Positions 1 to 11,500 of a stretch of DNA of 64,000 nt are shown in pieces. Position numbers and translations under genes: made by a program. Position 1 is the stretch's first letter, and every line of letters starts with the position of its first letter. Source of the stretch: Aegilops tauschii subsp. strangulata (taxonomy: Eukaryota; Streptophyta; Magnoliopsida; Poales; Poaceae); the NCBI RefSeq assembly GCF_002575655.3, contig NC_053039.3, positions 237,686,622 through 237,750,621 on the forward strand. Reading direction: 5' to 3'. The notes under the pieces were generated by a model. It made no database searches. It was given only the letters and a program-made list of their open reading frames with translations, and was not told the DNA's origin.

Positions 1-290
1 TCTTGGAACATCTCATATGCTCCATGTCGTTCAAAACATTTTTGAAGTCCCGGTTCTAAGCCATAAAGCATGGTGCACTAAACTATCAAGTAGTCATCAT
101 ACCGAGCTTGTCAAACATTCATAACGTCTGCATCTGCTCCTGCAATAGTTCTGTCACCTAGCGGTGCATCAAGGAGATAATTCTTCTATGCAGCAATGAG
201 GATAATTATCAGATCACGGACCTAGTCCGCATCATTGATACTATCATATTTCAACTTAGTTTTCTCTAGGAACATATCATAAATAAAACG
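1..290 (-). pseudogene. Copia gag fragment with stop codons
   Basis: The minus-strand translation of 290 down to 1 gives an N-terminal Copia capsid stretch (a DAPLG motif, then LEPGLQKCFE), but with several in-frame stops, including one where the second copy keeps Trp (ADW at about 30400). The same region of the second copy is at 30372-30660. It is truncated by the window edge and non-functional as read. Confidence 0.7.
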
Positions 291-1516
291 GGGAAGCTAT
301 ATGCGAGCTATTGATCTACAACATAGATATGCAAATACTATCAGGACTAAGTTCATGATAAATTTAAGTTCAATTAATCATATTACTTAAGAACTCCCAC
401 TTAGATAGACATCCCTCTAGTCATCTAAATGATCACGTGATCCATATCAACAAAACCATGTCCGATCATCACGTGGGATGGAGTAGTTTTCAATGGTGAA
501 CATCTCTATGTTGATCATATCTACTATATGATTCACGTTCAACCTTTCGGTCTCAGTGTTCCGAGGCTATATCTACATATGCTAGGCTCGTCAAGTTTAA
601 CCCAAGTATTCTGCGCGTGCAAAACTGGCTTGCACCCGTTGTATGTGAGCATAGAGCTTATCACACCCGATCATCACGTGGTGTCTCGGCACGACGAACT
701 GTAGCAACGGTGCATACTCAGGGAGAACACTTATACCTTGAAATTTAGTGAGGGGTCATCTTATATGCTACTGCCGTACTAAGCAAAATAAGATGCATAA
801 AAGATAAACATCACATGCAATCAAAATATGTGACATGATATGGCCATCATCATCTTGTGCCTTTGATCTCCATCTCCAAAGCACCGTCATGATCTCCATT
901 GTCACCGGCTTGATCTCCATTGTAGCATCGTTGTCGTCTCGCCAACTATTGCTTCTACCACTATTGCTACCGCATAGTGATAAATTAAAGCAATTACATG
1001 GCGATTGCATTTCATACAATAAAGCGACAACCATAAGGCTCCTGCCAGTTGCCGACAACTTTTACAAAACATGATCATCTCATACAATAAATTATATCGC
1101 ATCATGTCTTGACCATATCACATCACAACATGCCCTGCAAAAACAAGTTAGACATCCTCTACTTTGTTGTTGCAAGTTTTACGTGGCTGCTACGGGCTTC
1201 TAGCAAGAACCGTTCTTACCTACGCATCAAAACCACAATGATTTTTCGTCAAGTGTGTTGTTTTAACCTTCAACAAGGACCGGTCGTAGTCAAACTCGAT
1301 TCAACTAAAGTTAGAGAAACAGACACCCGCCTGCCACCTGTGTGCGAAGCACGTCGGTAGAACCGGTCTCATGAATGTGGTCATGTAATGTTGGTTCGGG
1401 ACGCTTCATCCAACAATACCGTCGAATCAAAGTAAGATGCTGGTGGTAAGCAGTATGACTATTATCGCCCACAACTCATTGTGTTCTACTCGTGCATATC
1501 ATCTACGCATAGACCT
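291..1516 (-). other. Untranslated leader of Angela-like copy 1
   Basis: About 1.2 kb between the primer site and gag. I see no supported coding region; short open frames here lack homology to element proteins. It contains several CACGTG cores (for example near 440, 470 and 675) and aligns with 29085-30330 of the second copy in the reverse orientation. Confidence 0.7.
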
Positions 1517-1529
1517 GGCTCGGATGCCA
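1517..1529 (-). other. Primer binding site (tRNA-iMet type), copy 1
   Basis: TGGCATCCGAGCC on the minus strand, next to the LTR, is a two-mismatch version of TGGTATCAGAGCC, the complement of the initiator tRNA-Met 3' end used by many plant Copia elements. Confidence 0.75.
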
Positions 1530-1530
1530 T

Positions 1531-3275
1531 TGTTGGGGAACATAGCATGCAATTTCAAAAAAATTCCTACGCTCACGCAAGATCTATCTAGGAGATACAT
1601 AGCAACGAGAGGGGAGAGTGTGTCCACGTACCCTCATAGACCGAAAGTGGAAGCGTTAGGTTAACGAGGTTGATGTAGTCGAACGTCTTCACGATCCAAC
1701 CAATCCAAGTACCGAACGTACGACACCTCCGTGTTCAGCACACGTTCAGCTCGATGAGGTCCCTCGAACTCTTGATCCAACAGAGGGTCAAGGGAGAGTT
1801 CCGTCAGCACGACGGCGTGGTGACGGTGTTGGTGATGTGATCCGCGCAGGGCTTCGCCTAAGCACTACGACGCTATGATCGGAGGAGTAAACTGTGGAGG
1901 GGGGCACTGCACACGGCTAAGAGAACAACTGATCTCCTATGGGGTGCTCCCTGCCTCCATATATAAAGGAGGGGAGGAGGAGGCCGGCCACAAGGGGGCG
2001 CGCCAAGGAGAGGGGAGTCCTACTAGGACTCCAATCCTAGTAGGATTCGGCCCCCCCTTTTTCCTTTCTACAGGAGGGGGAAAAGGGGAAGGAGAGTAAG
2101 TAGGAGAAGGGAAGGGGGTGGCGCCCCCTTCCCTAGTCCAATTCGTCCTCCTCCCTTGTGGGGGGCGCACCAACCCCTTGTGGGCTGGTTAGCCTCCCTC
2201 CTATGGCCCATATGGCCCATATCTTTCCCTGGGGGGTTCCGGTAACCCCTCCGGTACTCTGGTATAGATACACTCCGGAACCCTTCCGGTGTGCGAATAC
2301 TACCTTCCAATATATCAATCTTTACCTCTCGATGATTTCAAGACTCCTCGTCATGTCCGTGATATCATCCGGGACTCCGAAAACTTCTGTCACCAAAACA
2401 CATAATTCATAACACAAATCATCATCGAACGTTAAGCGTGCGGACCCTACGGGTTCGAGAACTATGTAGACATGACCGAGACATATCTCCGGTCAATAAC
2501 CAATAGCGGAACCCGGATGCTCATATTGGTTCCTACATATTCTACGAAGATCTTTATCGGTCAAACCGCAATAACAACATACGTTATTCCCTTTATCATC
2601 GGTATGTTACTTGCCCGAGATTCGATCGTCGGTATCCTCATACCTAGTTCAATCTTGTTACCAGCAAGTCTCTTTACTCGTTCAGTAATGCATCATCCCA
2701 CAACTAACTCATTAGTCAAATTGCTTGCAAGGCTTATCATGATGTGCATTACTGAGAGGGCCCAGAGATACCTCTCCGATACTCGGAGTGACAAATCTTA
2801 ATCTCGATCTATGCCAACCCAACAAACACCTTCGGAGACACCTGTAGAGCATATTTATAATCACCCAGTTATGTTGTGACGTTTGATAGGACACAAGGTG
2901 TTCCTCCGGTATTCAAGAGTTTCATAATCTCATATTCAAAGGAATATGTATAAGTCATGAAGAAAGCAATAGGAATAAAACTGAATGATCAGCATGCTAA
3001 GCTAACGGATGGGTCTTGTCCATCACATCATTCTCCTAATGATGTGATCCCATTCATCAAATGACAACACATGTCTATGGTCAGGAAACTTAACCATCTT
3101 TGATTAACGAGCTAGTCAAGTAGAGGCATACTAGGGACACTTTGTTTTGTCTATGTATTCACACATGTATCAAGTTTCCGGTTAATACAATTCTAGCATG
3201 ATAATAAACATTTATCATGATATAAGGAAATATAAATAACATCTTTATTATTGCCTCAAGGGCATATTTCCTTCA
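1531..3275 (-). repeat. 5' LTR of Angela-like copy 1
   Basis: A 1745-bp LTR with TG...CA ends when read on the minus strand. It directly precedes the primer site at 1517-1529, which makes it the 5' LTR. Its length and termini agree with the LTR at 38315-40065 (1751 bp), though the two clearly belong to different insertions. Confidence 0.9.
1959..1967 (-). promoter_or_regulatory. TATA box in Angela-like LTR
   Basis: TTTATATAT on the minus strand, followed by GC-rich sequence, sits where the other Angela-like LTR has CTATATATAG (39616-39625). This is the probable core promoter of the LTR. Confidence 0.55.
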
Positions 3276-4664
3276 GAAAGGTCATTGACAGATCATCAGT
3301 GGCGAGGAAATCACGAACAGATACATCTTCATGCCTGGAGTACGAGTATGCTCTCGGAAACTTTTCCGCATATATTGCCTGGTTCCAATCATCTTTCCGG
3401 AAGAGGGTGGAAGCGCCCGAACCGATCTGCACGTTGATAAGACCACGATAAATAGGCATTAATTGGATCAGGTCTCTCCACAAGAAGGAGCCGCAGGAGT
3501 CGGCTGCATGCGGCACAACATTTACTTAGTACGTATCCCAAATAAGATTCACCCACGGTATATCATGCCGGTTGTAGAACTAGTGAAGAAATTTGAGCAG
3601 TAAAGCATCACTTTGGACATGTAGGTTCAGAACTCCGAGCCCACCACTTTTTTTCGGGCGGCACACCATATCCCAAGCTGCTAAGGACTTACATCTTTCC
3701 CCATTTTCAGTCTTTTTGTTCCATAGACAATGCCGTCTTATCTTGTCCAATTGCGCCAGGGTTTTTGGGGGAATTCTGATGGTGCCCATGGGGTAAATCA
3801 CCAGAGATGTGATGATAGAGTTCAGCAACACAAGCCTTCCTGCATGTGACATCAGTGACATGGTTGTCGTAATTTTTCTTTCTGCCTTGCATACCATAGG
3901 TGTCATGTCAAGAACAGATGGTTTAGTAGTGCCAAGAGGAAGCCCTAGGTATGTGAACGGCATGCTAGCTTGGTTGCAACCGAAGAGAGTGGCTATAGCA
4001 TCACAAGTTTCCTATTGAGTATTTATGGGTACGAGGGTTGACTTATGGAAATTGATGTTGAGCCCAATAGAGGTGGCATAATCTTCTAGGATCTGCTTAA
4101 TCTTGGCCGCTTGAGTGAGGCAGGCTGGAAGCACAATGATCGTGTCGTCTGTGTATTGTATGACCGGATATTTTGCATCTCCTTCTGGGGGGATGGGGTG
4201 TTTGATGAGGTCAAGGTCAAGGGCCTCATTAATGGCAGATTGTGAGAGGTCAGCTGCTACAACGAAGAGAAGAGGCGACAGTCGGTCACCTTGCCTCACT
4301 CCACATTTGCAATGGAATTGTCTGCCCAGTACACCATAGAGCAGAACAGAGGATATGCCCGAGGAGAAGATGGTATTCATCCAGTCAAGCCATTTGGTGG
4401 GGAAGCCCATTTTCTTCATGATCAAAAGCATGGCCGAGTGCTCGACAGTGTCGAAAGCTTTGGCAAAATCCAGTTTAAGTAAGACAATCTCCTTTTTTGA
4501 GGCTTGGCATTGGTGAATATACTCAAAGGCCCACGCTAGGCAATCATGTATCGATCTTCCTCGGAGAAAACCATATTGGTTGCGATGCACAATTTGCAAA
4601 ATAATTTTTTGGAGACGATTAGCTAAGATCTTGGTAACCAATTTGAGACAGCAGTTCAGGAGGG
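3276..4664 (-). pseudogene. LINE (non-LTR retrotransposon) reverse transcriptase, C-terminal half
   Basis: Minus-strand translation shows the plant LINE reverse transcriptase: NQYGFLRGRSIHDC, LLKLDFAKAFDTVEHS, a GVRQGDRLSPLLF motif and the catalytic YTDD box (about 4140-4160), then a TYLGLPLG thumb region and a GSGASTLF C-terminal stretch. In-frame stops occur near 4011, 3578 and 3528, so it is a pseudogene. The protein continues upstream at 22553 once the inserted element is ignored: ITL before the break joins LLNCCLKLVTK after it. The 3' end is lost to the Angela-like insertion at 3275. Such proteins carry out target-primed reverse transcription. Confidence 0.88.
4660..4664. repeat. Target site duplication GAGGG (left)
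   Basis: GAGGG directly precedes the LTR start at 4665 and is repeated at 22548-22552 directly after the LTR end. It marks the insertion of element A into the LINE. Confidence 0.95.
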
Positions 4665-4755
4665 TGATAATCCCCAAGTGCAGGGAATCATCGTAGCAAT
4701 TCCCAAAGGTGGAAGTGATAAGTATGGAGTGTCGAACCCACAAGGAGCTAAAGGT

Positions 4756-4760
4756 AAGAT
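4756..4760. repeat. Target site duplication AAGAT (left)
   Basis: AAGAT before the chromovirus LTR at 4761, repeated at 15509-15513. The uninterrupted right LTR of element A has a single copy at the same place (near 21144), which confirms the empty site. Confidence 0.95.
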
Positions 4761-7487
4761 TGTAACCTCCCAAATTTTTCAATTTGGAATGTTATACATA
4801 GATCATCATTGCATAGCATATTTTATTGCATTTTGGCAAATCCTCGATAAATCCTAAGCAACTCAAGAACCCTCGGAGAGAGTTGGGGATTTTCCCGATT
4901 TATCATATTTGATTCTCATCAAATAATAAAACGAGGATTTTGGTTTTAATTATTTTCTCTCCGTAAAAATATTTCACATTAAAAATAAATGAGAGGAGAA
5001 AATATGACTTCTCCAAAACAATTGAAATATTGGAGGAAAAATATTAAAATCATATATTGGATTTTATTTGCAATTTTAATTGCATTAAAAAAATTGCACG
5101 TTTTCAAAACTGCATTTTTGTGTCAAAAAATGTTCACCTTGTTCTAATTAATTTTATTAGACGGGGAAATTTTGTTTTATCATTTTTGGATTTTTATTTA
5201 TTTTTTTGTGATTTTTAGATTCGGCGGAATAATTTAAAAAAAAGCCAACCGCGCCCGACCGGGCCGAGGCCCAGCCGAGCGGCCGGCCCTGCCGCGCCGT
5301 CTCCCTCACGCGCACGTGATCGCCGCCGCCCGAGTCCGCCATGGACACGACGCCGGAGCCCCGCCGCCTTGCCCCCTCCCCCACGCCACCAGCCCCCCCT
5401 CATAAATACCCCCGCCACCGCCCCCTCCCTCTCACCCCGCCGCCGCCCCGCACCCGCAGCCCGCCGCCGCCCGCTGCAGCGCCGCGCCGCCGCCGCCTCG
5501 CTCGCCGCCCGCAGCCGCACCCGCGCCCCGCCCGAGCCCCGCCGAGCCTCGCCGCCCCTCGCCGAGCCCCGCCGGAGCCCAGCCGACCCCGCCGGAGCCC
5601 CGTTCCGACGAGGTATCGATTCCGACGCCGTTGCCGGTTTTCTTTAAAAAAAACCGTTCGTTTTTTAAACCCTAGATCGGTTTATTTCTTCGGTTTTATT
5701 ATTTAGTGAGCGTTCACCGACCCGTTCGTTCTAACGAACGTGTTCGTCGGATTTTCTCTGTTAACGAACGTCCGTTCTTTAACCGTTCGTCAGTTTTCTT
5801 TTTCGTCGGATTTATCCGCGATTATTCCAGATCTCGATTTCAGATCAGATCTTCGTTTTCGTTTAACTTTTCGCTCATTTATCGGAATCAGGCGATTCAA
5901 GCGCCTAGAGTTTCGTCTCGAAATTCTCTTTCCGTTTAACCTACTCAAACATGTTTTTGCTACTGTAAAATTTGACCTAGATCCAGATTAGTAAACGAAG
6001 CTTGTTTCTTTCGCCGTTTGACTTTCGTTGCTTTGTTCGAGTTGATTCTTTTTGCAAACCGGAGTTCTTAAGTTGAACTTTCTGGTTGGATCTTTTATTC
6101 GAGTTTTACCTGTGCATTAGATGAGTACTTATTGTTTGCTTATTTGTTTGCGATAGAGTACCCGGAGTGCGCCGCTTGTTACTTCGAATCTCTAGGTTTC
6201 GCGGATCATCAGCAAGGCAAGTAACACTTTGATCATACTTTTCCATACCCAGTTTTTATTGCATTAGATCAATCCTCAAACATTGCATGGTTAGGATCTA
6301 ATTAAATTGTGGGTATTGGGAAGTAGTTGAGGTAGTACCTATTACCTGTTTTATTTATCAAACCCTTGGGAGTAACTTCTACGTTTGCTCATATTGCCAT
6401 GCTATGCTCGTAGACGTGGATTGGGTTTGAGAGATATTCATGACAGATGTGAGATTTAATAATGGTTTACTTAAGGTGGCAACTAAAACTCACATCTGGG
6501 TGGATTGAGGCACCTGGAGAACCCAGTGTTGCCTGTTTTTATAAGGACCGCCACCCAGGCTCAAAGGGATCATAAGATTATTCATGCTAGAAACTTCCGT
6601 GTGCAGCCACAAGCTATTATGGGCTCTAGCATAGTTGAGTAGGTTACATGATCTCTTGAAGAGGTGGGCTAGCAGATGTAGGGGAAAGTAGGTGTAACTG
6701 TCCATCCGGAGTAAAGAGTGATTGTTTCTGAAAGACTGTGTCTCAGTCATCCGTTTCTCAAACATCATGCAGTGCGAGAATCAAGCGGAGGCGATCGAGT
6801 CTTGTGGGGAAAAGTGCACAAACCTCTGCAGAGTGTACAAACTAATCATGGTTAGCCGTGTCCCCGGTTATGGACAACTTGAGTATCTAGTACCTGGATT
6901 ATCATGTGAATCTCATCACGATGTTACTTTAATTAATTTTGTTGGGCTAATGATGATACTTAATTGGGATTGAGATGCTGTCAACCATCTCAATGTTTAA
7001 CAACCACCATGATAGTTAAATAAAATTTATTCCTTTGCAGTAGGGAAAAATTGGCTTTTCGCAAAACTGTAACCATAGAGCTTTCCACCAGCCATATATG
7101 CATGTAGTGTAGCATTATTATGTTCATTGTTCTCTATGTGTTACTTTGCCAGCATATTCCATGTGCTGACCCGTTTTCGGGCTGCAACGTTTCATGTTGC
7201 AGACTTTTCAGACGACGAGTAAGGTGCTTTAGGTCGTGGTCTTATACTCAGTGATGCCGTTGGAGTTGATGGACTCACTTATATTCCAAGTATTCCGCTG
7301 TTATCGTATTTAGATGGCCTTAAGCCATATTTATCATACTTATTCTCTTTTGATATATTCGATGTAATAAGTGTGTGACTGCTACTCTGTTATAAATCCT
7401 CCATTTGTACTGTGCGTGTCAGCATTACTGATCCAGGGATGACACTGGTGCACAGCAGCACAGACTGTTTGAGGTCTGGTCGCTACA
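4761..7487 (+). repeat. 5' LTR of chromovirus copy 1
   Basis: A 2727-bp LTR (TGTAACCTCCC...GTCGCTACA). The GC-rich block 5240-5600 and the segment of GTTCGT and AACGAAC repeats at 5715-5800 are LTR leader sequence. Proline/arginine-rich open frames there are not genes. Confidence 0.92.
5401..5408 (+). promoter_or_regulatory. TATA-like box in 5' LTR of chromovirus copy 1
   Basis: CATAAATA in an otherwise C-rich stretch. Copy 2 has CTATAAG at the equivalent place (49516-49522, minus). The 3' LTR of copy 1 lacks this stretch. The start site is not proven. Confidence 0.5.
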
Positions 7488-7492
7488 AAAGG

Positions 7493-7504
7493 TGGTATTA
7501 GACC
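7493..7504 (+). other. Primer binding site, tRNA-iMet type, chromovirus copy 1
   Basis: TGGTATTAGACC just after the 5' LTR, a mutated form of the TGGTATCAGAGC seen in copy 2. Confidence 0.8.
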
Positions 7505-7599
7505 ACACGCTGACTGTAGGACACGACCACTAAGCTTAAGCCCTATAACATTTCTCTCTTCTCATTTCTGACCTCTCTTCACTTTCTACTCTTTTAGGA

Positions 7600-8322
7600 A
7601 TGGCGGATGCAAGGAGCAAGTTCATGCAACCAGATGAAGACACGCCTTTTGGACGACACTTGAAGGAAGTCACTAAGTACTTGAACATAGGAATACCAAG
7701 CATCACCGGAACCTACAACGCCACATTACCCGAAGAGGAGAGCTGGAAGATTCAAGTTCAAGTTCCAGGAAGGACGTTTGTGCCAGTTACTGAACCCATA
7801 AGATTGGTTTTCAAAGCACCAACCTGGAGTTTAGGGAAGAGCATGGCCGCCCACATCGCTATGGGACGCATTGGAGAAGTCTACCACAGGGAGCTTAAGG
7901 ACACAATATATCAGATTTGTGGACGCCGAGACGAGCAATGGGAGATGATCAGAACCAAGAAGGATGGATCAATTGCATCTTTCGTCCAGGAGCAAAACCA
8001 ACACATTCGTCGCCAGGAGAACCAGATGTGCACAGACAAGGAAGAACTGAAGAAGGCATTGACGAAGATCAAGGAGCTGGAGGAAGAACTCAAAGCTACA
8101 CGCGAGGATTATTTGGAGGAAATCGTCGCACTAGTAGGGAAGAATGACGACCTGGAGAAGAAGATTGGAGTATTCATGGGAAATCCAGTGCCAAAAGGAG
8201 AAGATGACGAATGCACTTGCCCGGATAACTACATCATCATCGACGACACCGACTCGGAACCAAGTGAAGATGACTTTGTTGATGAAGCTGGAGCAGACAT
8301 CATGGAGTCTTCAACTGATTAG
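7600..8322 (+). CDS. Extra pre-gag ORF (ORF0) of chromovirus copy 1, unknown function
   Basis: A 240-residue open frame between the primer site and gag. The N-terminal half (residues 1-115) is compact and uncharacterised, with KFMQPDEDTPFGRH near the start and a TWSLGKSMAAHI segment. Residues 125-190 are Lys/Glu-rich heptads predicting a coiled coil, and the tail is acidic (IIIDDTDSEPSEDDFVDEAG). The other copy has a 243-residue homologue at 46552-47283; by eye about 84% of residues agree, with conserved length and ends, while the gag-pol proteins look more alike. I recognise no catalytic motif. A role in RNA or particle assembly is only a guess from the coiled coil. The start is an ATG 97 nt after the primer site; a separate message or spliced form is possible. 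Confidence 0.75.
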   Translation: MADARSKFMQPDEDTPFGRHLKEVTKYLNIGIPSITGTYNATLPEEESWKIQVQVPGRTFVPVTEPIRLVFKAPTWSLGKSMAAHIAMGRIGEVYHRELKDTIYQICGRRDEQWEMIRTKKDGSIASFVQEQNQHIRRQENQMCTDKEELKKALTKIKELEEELKATREDYLEEIVALVGKNDDLEKKIGVFMGNPVPKGEDDECTCPDNYIIIDDTDSEPSEDDFVDEAGADIMESSTD

Positions 8323-8528
8323 AATTTCTAGTAGACCACCATATCAGTAGTACTTTTCCCCCATTTAATAGTATAGTTCAAGCACTTTGTAACGCTAGTT
8401 AGAACGATTGTATGCCTTGTTTGAATTGATTGAGTGATATTGATTGTATTTGACTCATGAGCATATGGGTAGTGTTTTCCCCCTAGACCTCATTCTACTC
8501 TTAACTCTCATCTTTTCTAACCCATCAG

Positions 8529-11500
8529 ATGCCTCCGAGACGCGACACCGGATTTGTTTTCCCACCAGAGATCACTTAGTTGATTCAGCAACAGAATGCC
8601 CTGATGCAAGTGTTAGTACAGAACCAAGGCAACAACAACAACAACCCACCACCTCCACCTGTTGATCACTTAGCCCGTTTCTTGAGGCTAAACCCGCCGG
8701 TGTTTTCCAGTAGCACCGAGCCGATTGTTGCAGATGATTGGCTCCGCAAAGTTGGAAGGGAGTTGACCACTGCAGGATGCACAGATGCGGAAAGAGTGCG
8801 TTTTGCCGCACATCAGCTTGATGGACCCGCAGCATTGGTGGGAGAATTACACAGCCACACACCCTATTGACACTGTCACATGGGACCAGTTTCAGCAAGC
8901 TTTCCATACAGCCCATGTTTCAGCATGAGCTATGGCTATGAAGAAGCGTGAGTTTCGCAACCTACGCCAAGGAGGACGCACCGTAGGCCAGTATGTGGAG
9001 GAATTCAGTAAGTTAGCACGTTATGCACCAGATGACGTTGCTACAGATGCAGCCAAGCAGGAGAAGTTTTTGGAAGGACTGAATGATGAACTGAGTATGC
9101 AGTTGATGGTAGCAACCTTCAACAACTACCAGGAGTTGGTAGATAGAGCTCTCATGATTGAAGGGAAGCAACAGCAGATTGAAAACCGTAAGAGGAAGTA
9201 TGGACAAGGGAAGTATAATTCTGGAGCTCAGCAGAAACCACGATTTGCCCCAAAACCGGGAGGACAGTTTCAGCATACCCATGGAGGAGGTAGTTCGCAC
9301 AACCATAATGGCTCCAAGAATGGTAATGGGAATGGAGGAAGCAATGGACAGAACCGCACCAACCCATCTACCCCAGCCAAAAGGGATCTAAGTCACGTTA
9401 CTTGTTTCAAGTGCCAGAAGACTGGACACTATGCAACTGATTGTCCTGAAGCCCAGAATGGAAATGGCAATGTAAGCTCTGGGAAGAAGCCGAACCCTTT
9501 CAATAAAGGACATGTGAACCACGTGAGCGTGGAAGAGGTTGAAGCACAACCTGATGCAGTAATAGGTAAGTTTTTGGTTAAGTCATTTACTGCAATCGTT
9601 CTTTTCGATACTGGTGCATCGCATTCATACATATCAAGGGGATTTGTGGATAAGTTTAAGTTGCCCACCAAAGTTCTCAGAACACCTATGCTAGTAACAT
9701 CGCCAGGAGAGTATATGGCAAGCCAAGGATGTTTTCAGATGCCATTGGCCATAGGTAGGCATGTTTTCCCCTCAGACCTAATAATTTTGGAGTCACAAGG
9801 TTTGGATGTGATTTTGGGAATGGATTGGCTATCGATGTATGGAGGAAACATCGATTGCGCCAGTAAGACGATTTTACTTACCACCCCAGAAGGGAGAAGG
9901 ATCAAGTATGTATCCCGGCATGTGCCGAAGAGGACTCAGGTGAATTCCTTATCAGGAGTTGTACAGGAGGAAGTACCAGTGGTGAAGGATTACCCGGATG
10001 TATTTCCAGAAGAGTTGCCAGGCATGCCACCAGATAGAGACATTGAGTTCTTGATTGAACTTTTGCCAGGCACAGGGCCAATATCTAAGAGACCGTACAG
10101 GATGCCCGCAAAAGATTTGGAGGAAATTAAGAAGCAGATTAAGGAGTTACTGGATAAAGGCTATATTCGCCCAAGTTCGTCACCTTGGGGATCACCCGTA
10201 CTTCTAGTGGAGAAGAAAGATGGATCGTTGAGGATGGTTGTTGATTACCGTGGATTGAATGAAGTGACCATCAAAAACAAGTACCCACTGCCGATGATCA
10301 ATGATTTGTTTGACCGCTTACAAGGAGCTAAAGTATTTTCCAAGATCGATCTACGATCAGGATACCATCAGTTAAAGATTCGAGAGCATGATATACCTAA
10401 GACGGCTTTTACCACCAGATATGGACTGTATGAGTATGCCGTTATGTCATTTGGTCTGACTAACGCACCTGCCTATTTCATGAACCTGATGAACAAAGTG
10501 TTTATGGAGTTTTTGGATAAGTTCGTCATGGTGTTCATTGATGATATTTTAGTCTTTTCCAAGAATGAGGAAGAGCATGAGGAGCATTTGCGATTGGTAC
10601 TTGAGAAGCTCAGAGAACATCAGTTATATGCCAAGTTTAGCAAATGTGAATTTTGGCTGAAGGAAGTTGGATTCCTCGGACATGTTATTTCTAGAGAAGG
10701 AATTGCAGTAGACCCCGCCAAAGTGGACACAGTAACAAGTTGGGAATCACCCACGTCAGTTGGAGAGATCCGGAGTTTCCTTGGACTTGCAGGATACTAC
10801 CGGTGGTTCATCGAGAATTTCTCGAAAATTGCAAAGCCCATGACTGAGCTATTGAAGAAAGACACCAAATTCAATTGGACCGAGGAATGTGAAGCTAGTT
10901 TCCAAGAGTTGAAGAAATGATTGGTTACATCACCCGTGTTGATTCTGCCAGATCAACGCAAGGATTATGAAGTTTATTGCGACGCTTCTCGTCGAGGACT
11001 TGGAGAAGTGCTTATGCAGGAAGGAAGAGTTGTGTCATATGCTTCACGACAACTTAAACCCCATGAGAATAATTATGCTACGCATGATTTGGACTTGGCA
11101 GCCGTGGTGCATGCGTTGAAGACATGGAGACATTTTCTCATCGGAAACCATTGTGAGGTGTACACGGATCACAAGAGTTTGAAGTATATTTTCACGCAGA
11201 AGGAGTTAAATCTCAGACAGAGGAGATGGTTGGAGCTCATTAAGGATTATGATATGAGATTGCATTATCACCCAGGGAAGGCTAACGTAGTAGCAGACGC
11301 GTTGAGCCGCAAGAGCCATGTCAACACCCTCATGACAGGAGAGTTACCTCAGGAGTTAGCCGAGGACCTTCGCGAGCTATGTTTGGAGATAGTCCCAAGA
11401 GGCTATTTAGCGACACTGGAGATTCAGTCTACCTTGATGGAAAAGATCAGAGAAGCTCAGAAGACAGACAAGGAGATTGACGAGATAAAGGAAAAGATGA

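Larger units (their letters stand above)
1..3275 (-). mobile_element. Angela/BARE/WIS-type Copia retrotransposon copy 1, partial (5' end)
   Basis: Read on the minus strand this is a 5' LTR, a tRNA-Met primer site, a roughly 1.2 kb untranslated leader and the start of a degenerate gag, running off the left edge. The LTR opens with TGAAGGAAATATGCCC and ends CCCCAACA, as in Triticeae BARE/WIS/Angela elements. The leader and gag match the second, plus-strand copy at 29085-31200 by eye. It is inserted into the LINE that continues from 3276; the expected 5-bp target duplication is GAAAG at 3276-3280, but its partner lies outside the window. The superfamily is secure; the exact family name is from memory. 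Confidence 0.9.

Noticed and set aside
1109..1664. Short open frames in the Copia leader (also 29207-29584)
   Set aside because: The region is the untranslated leader; frames are not conserved between the two copies.
4756..4790. Possible gene start of the LINE protein running to 4782
   Set aside because: The first 38 or so residues of that open frame are translated LTR sequence of element A and chromovirus 1, beyond the GAGGG break.
5215..5706. Long Pro/Arg-rich and Gly/Arg-rich open frames on both strands (also 13333-13698 and 49245-49725)
   Set aside because: They fall in the GC-rich part of the chromovirus LTRs, recur in each LTR and have only low-complexity translations.
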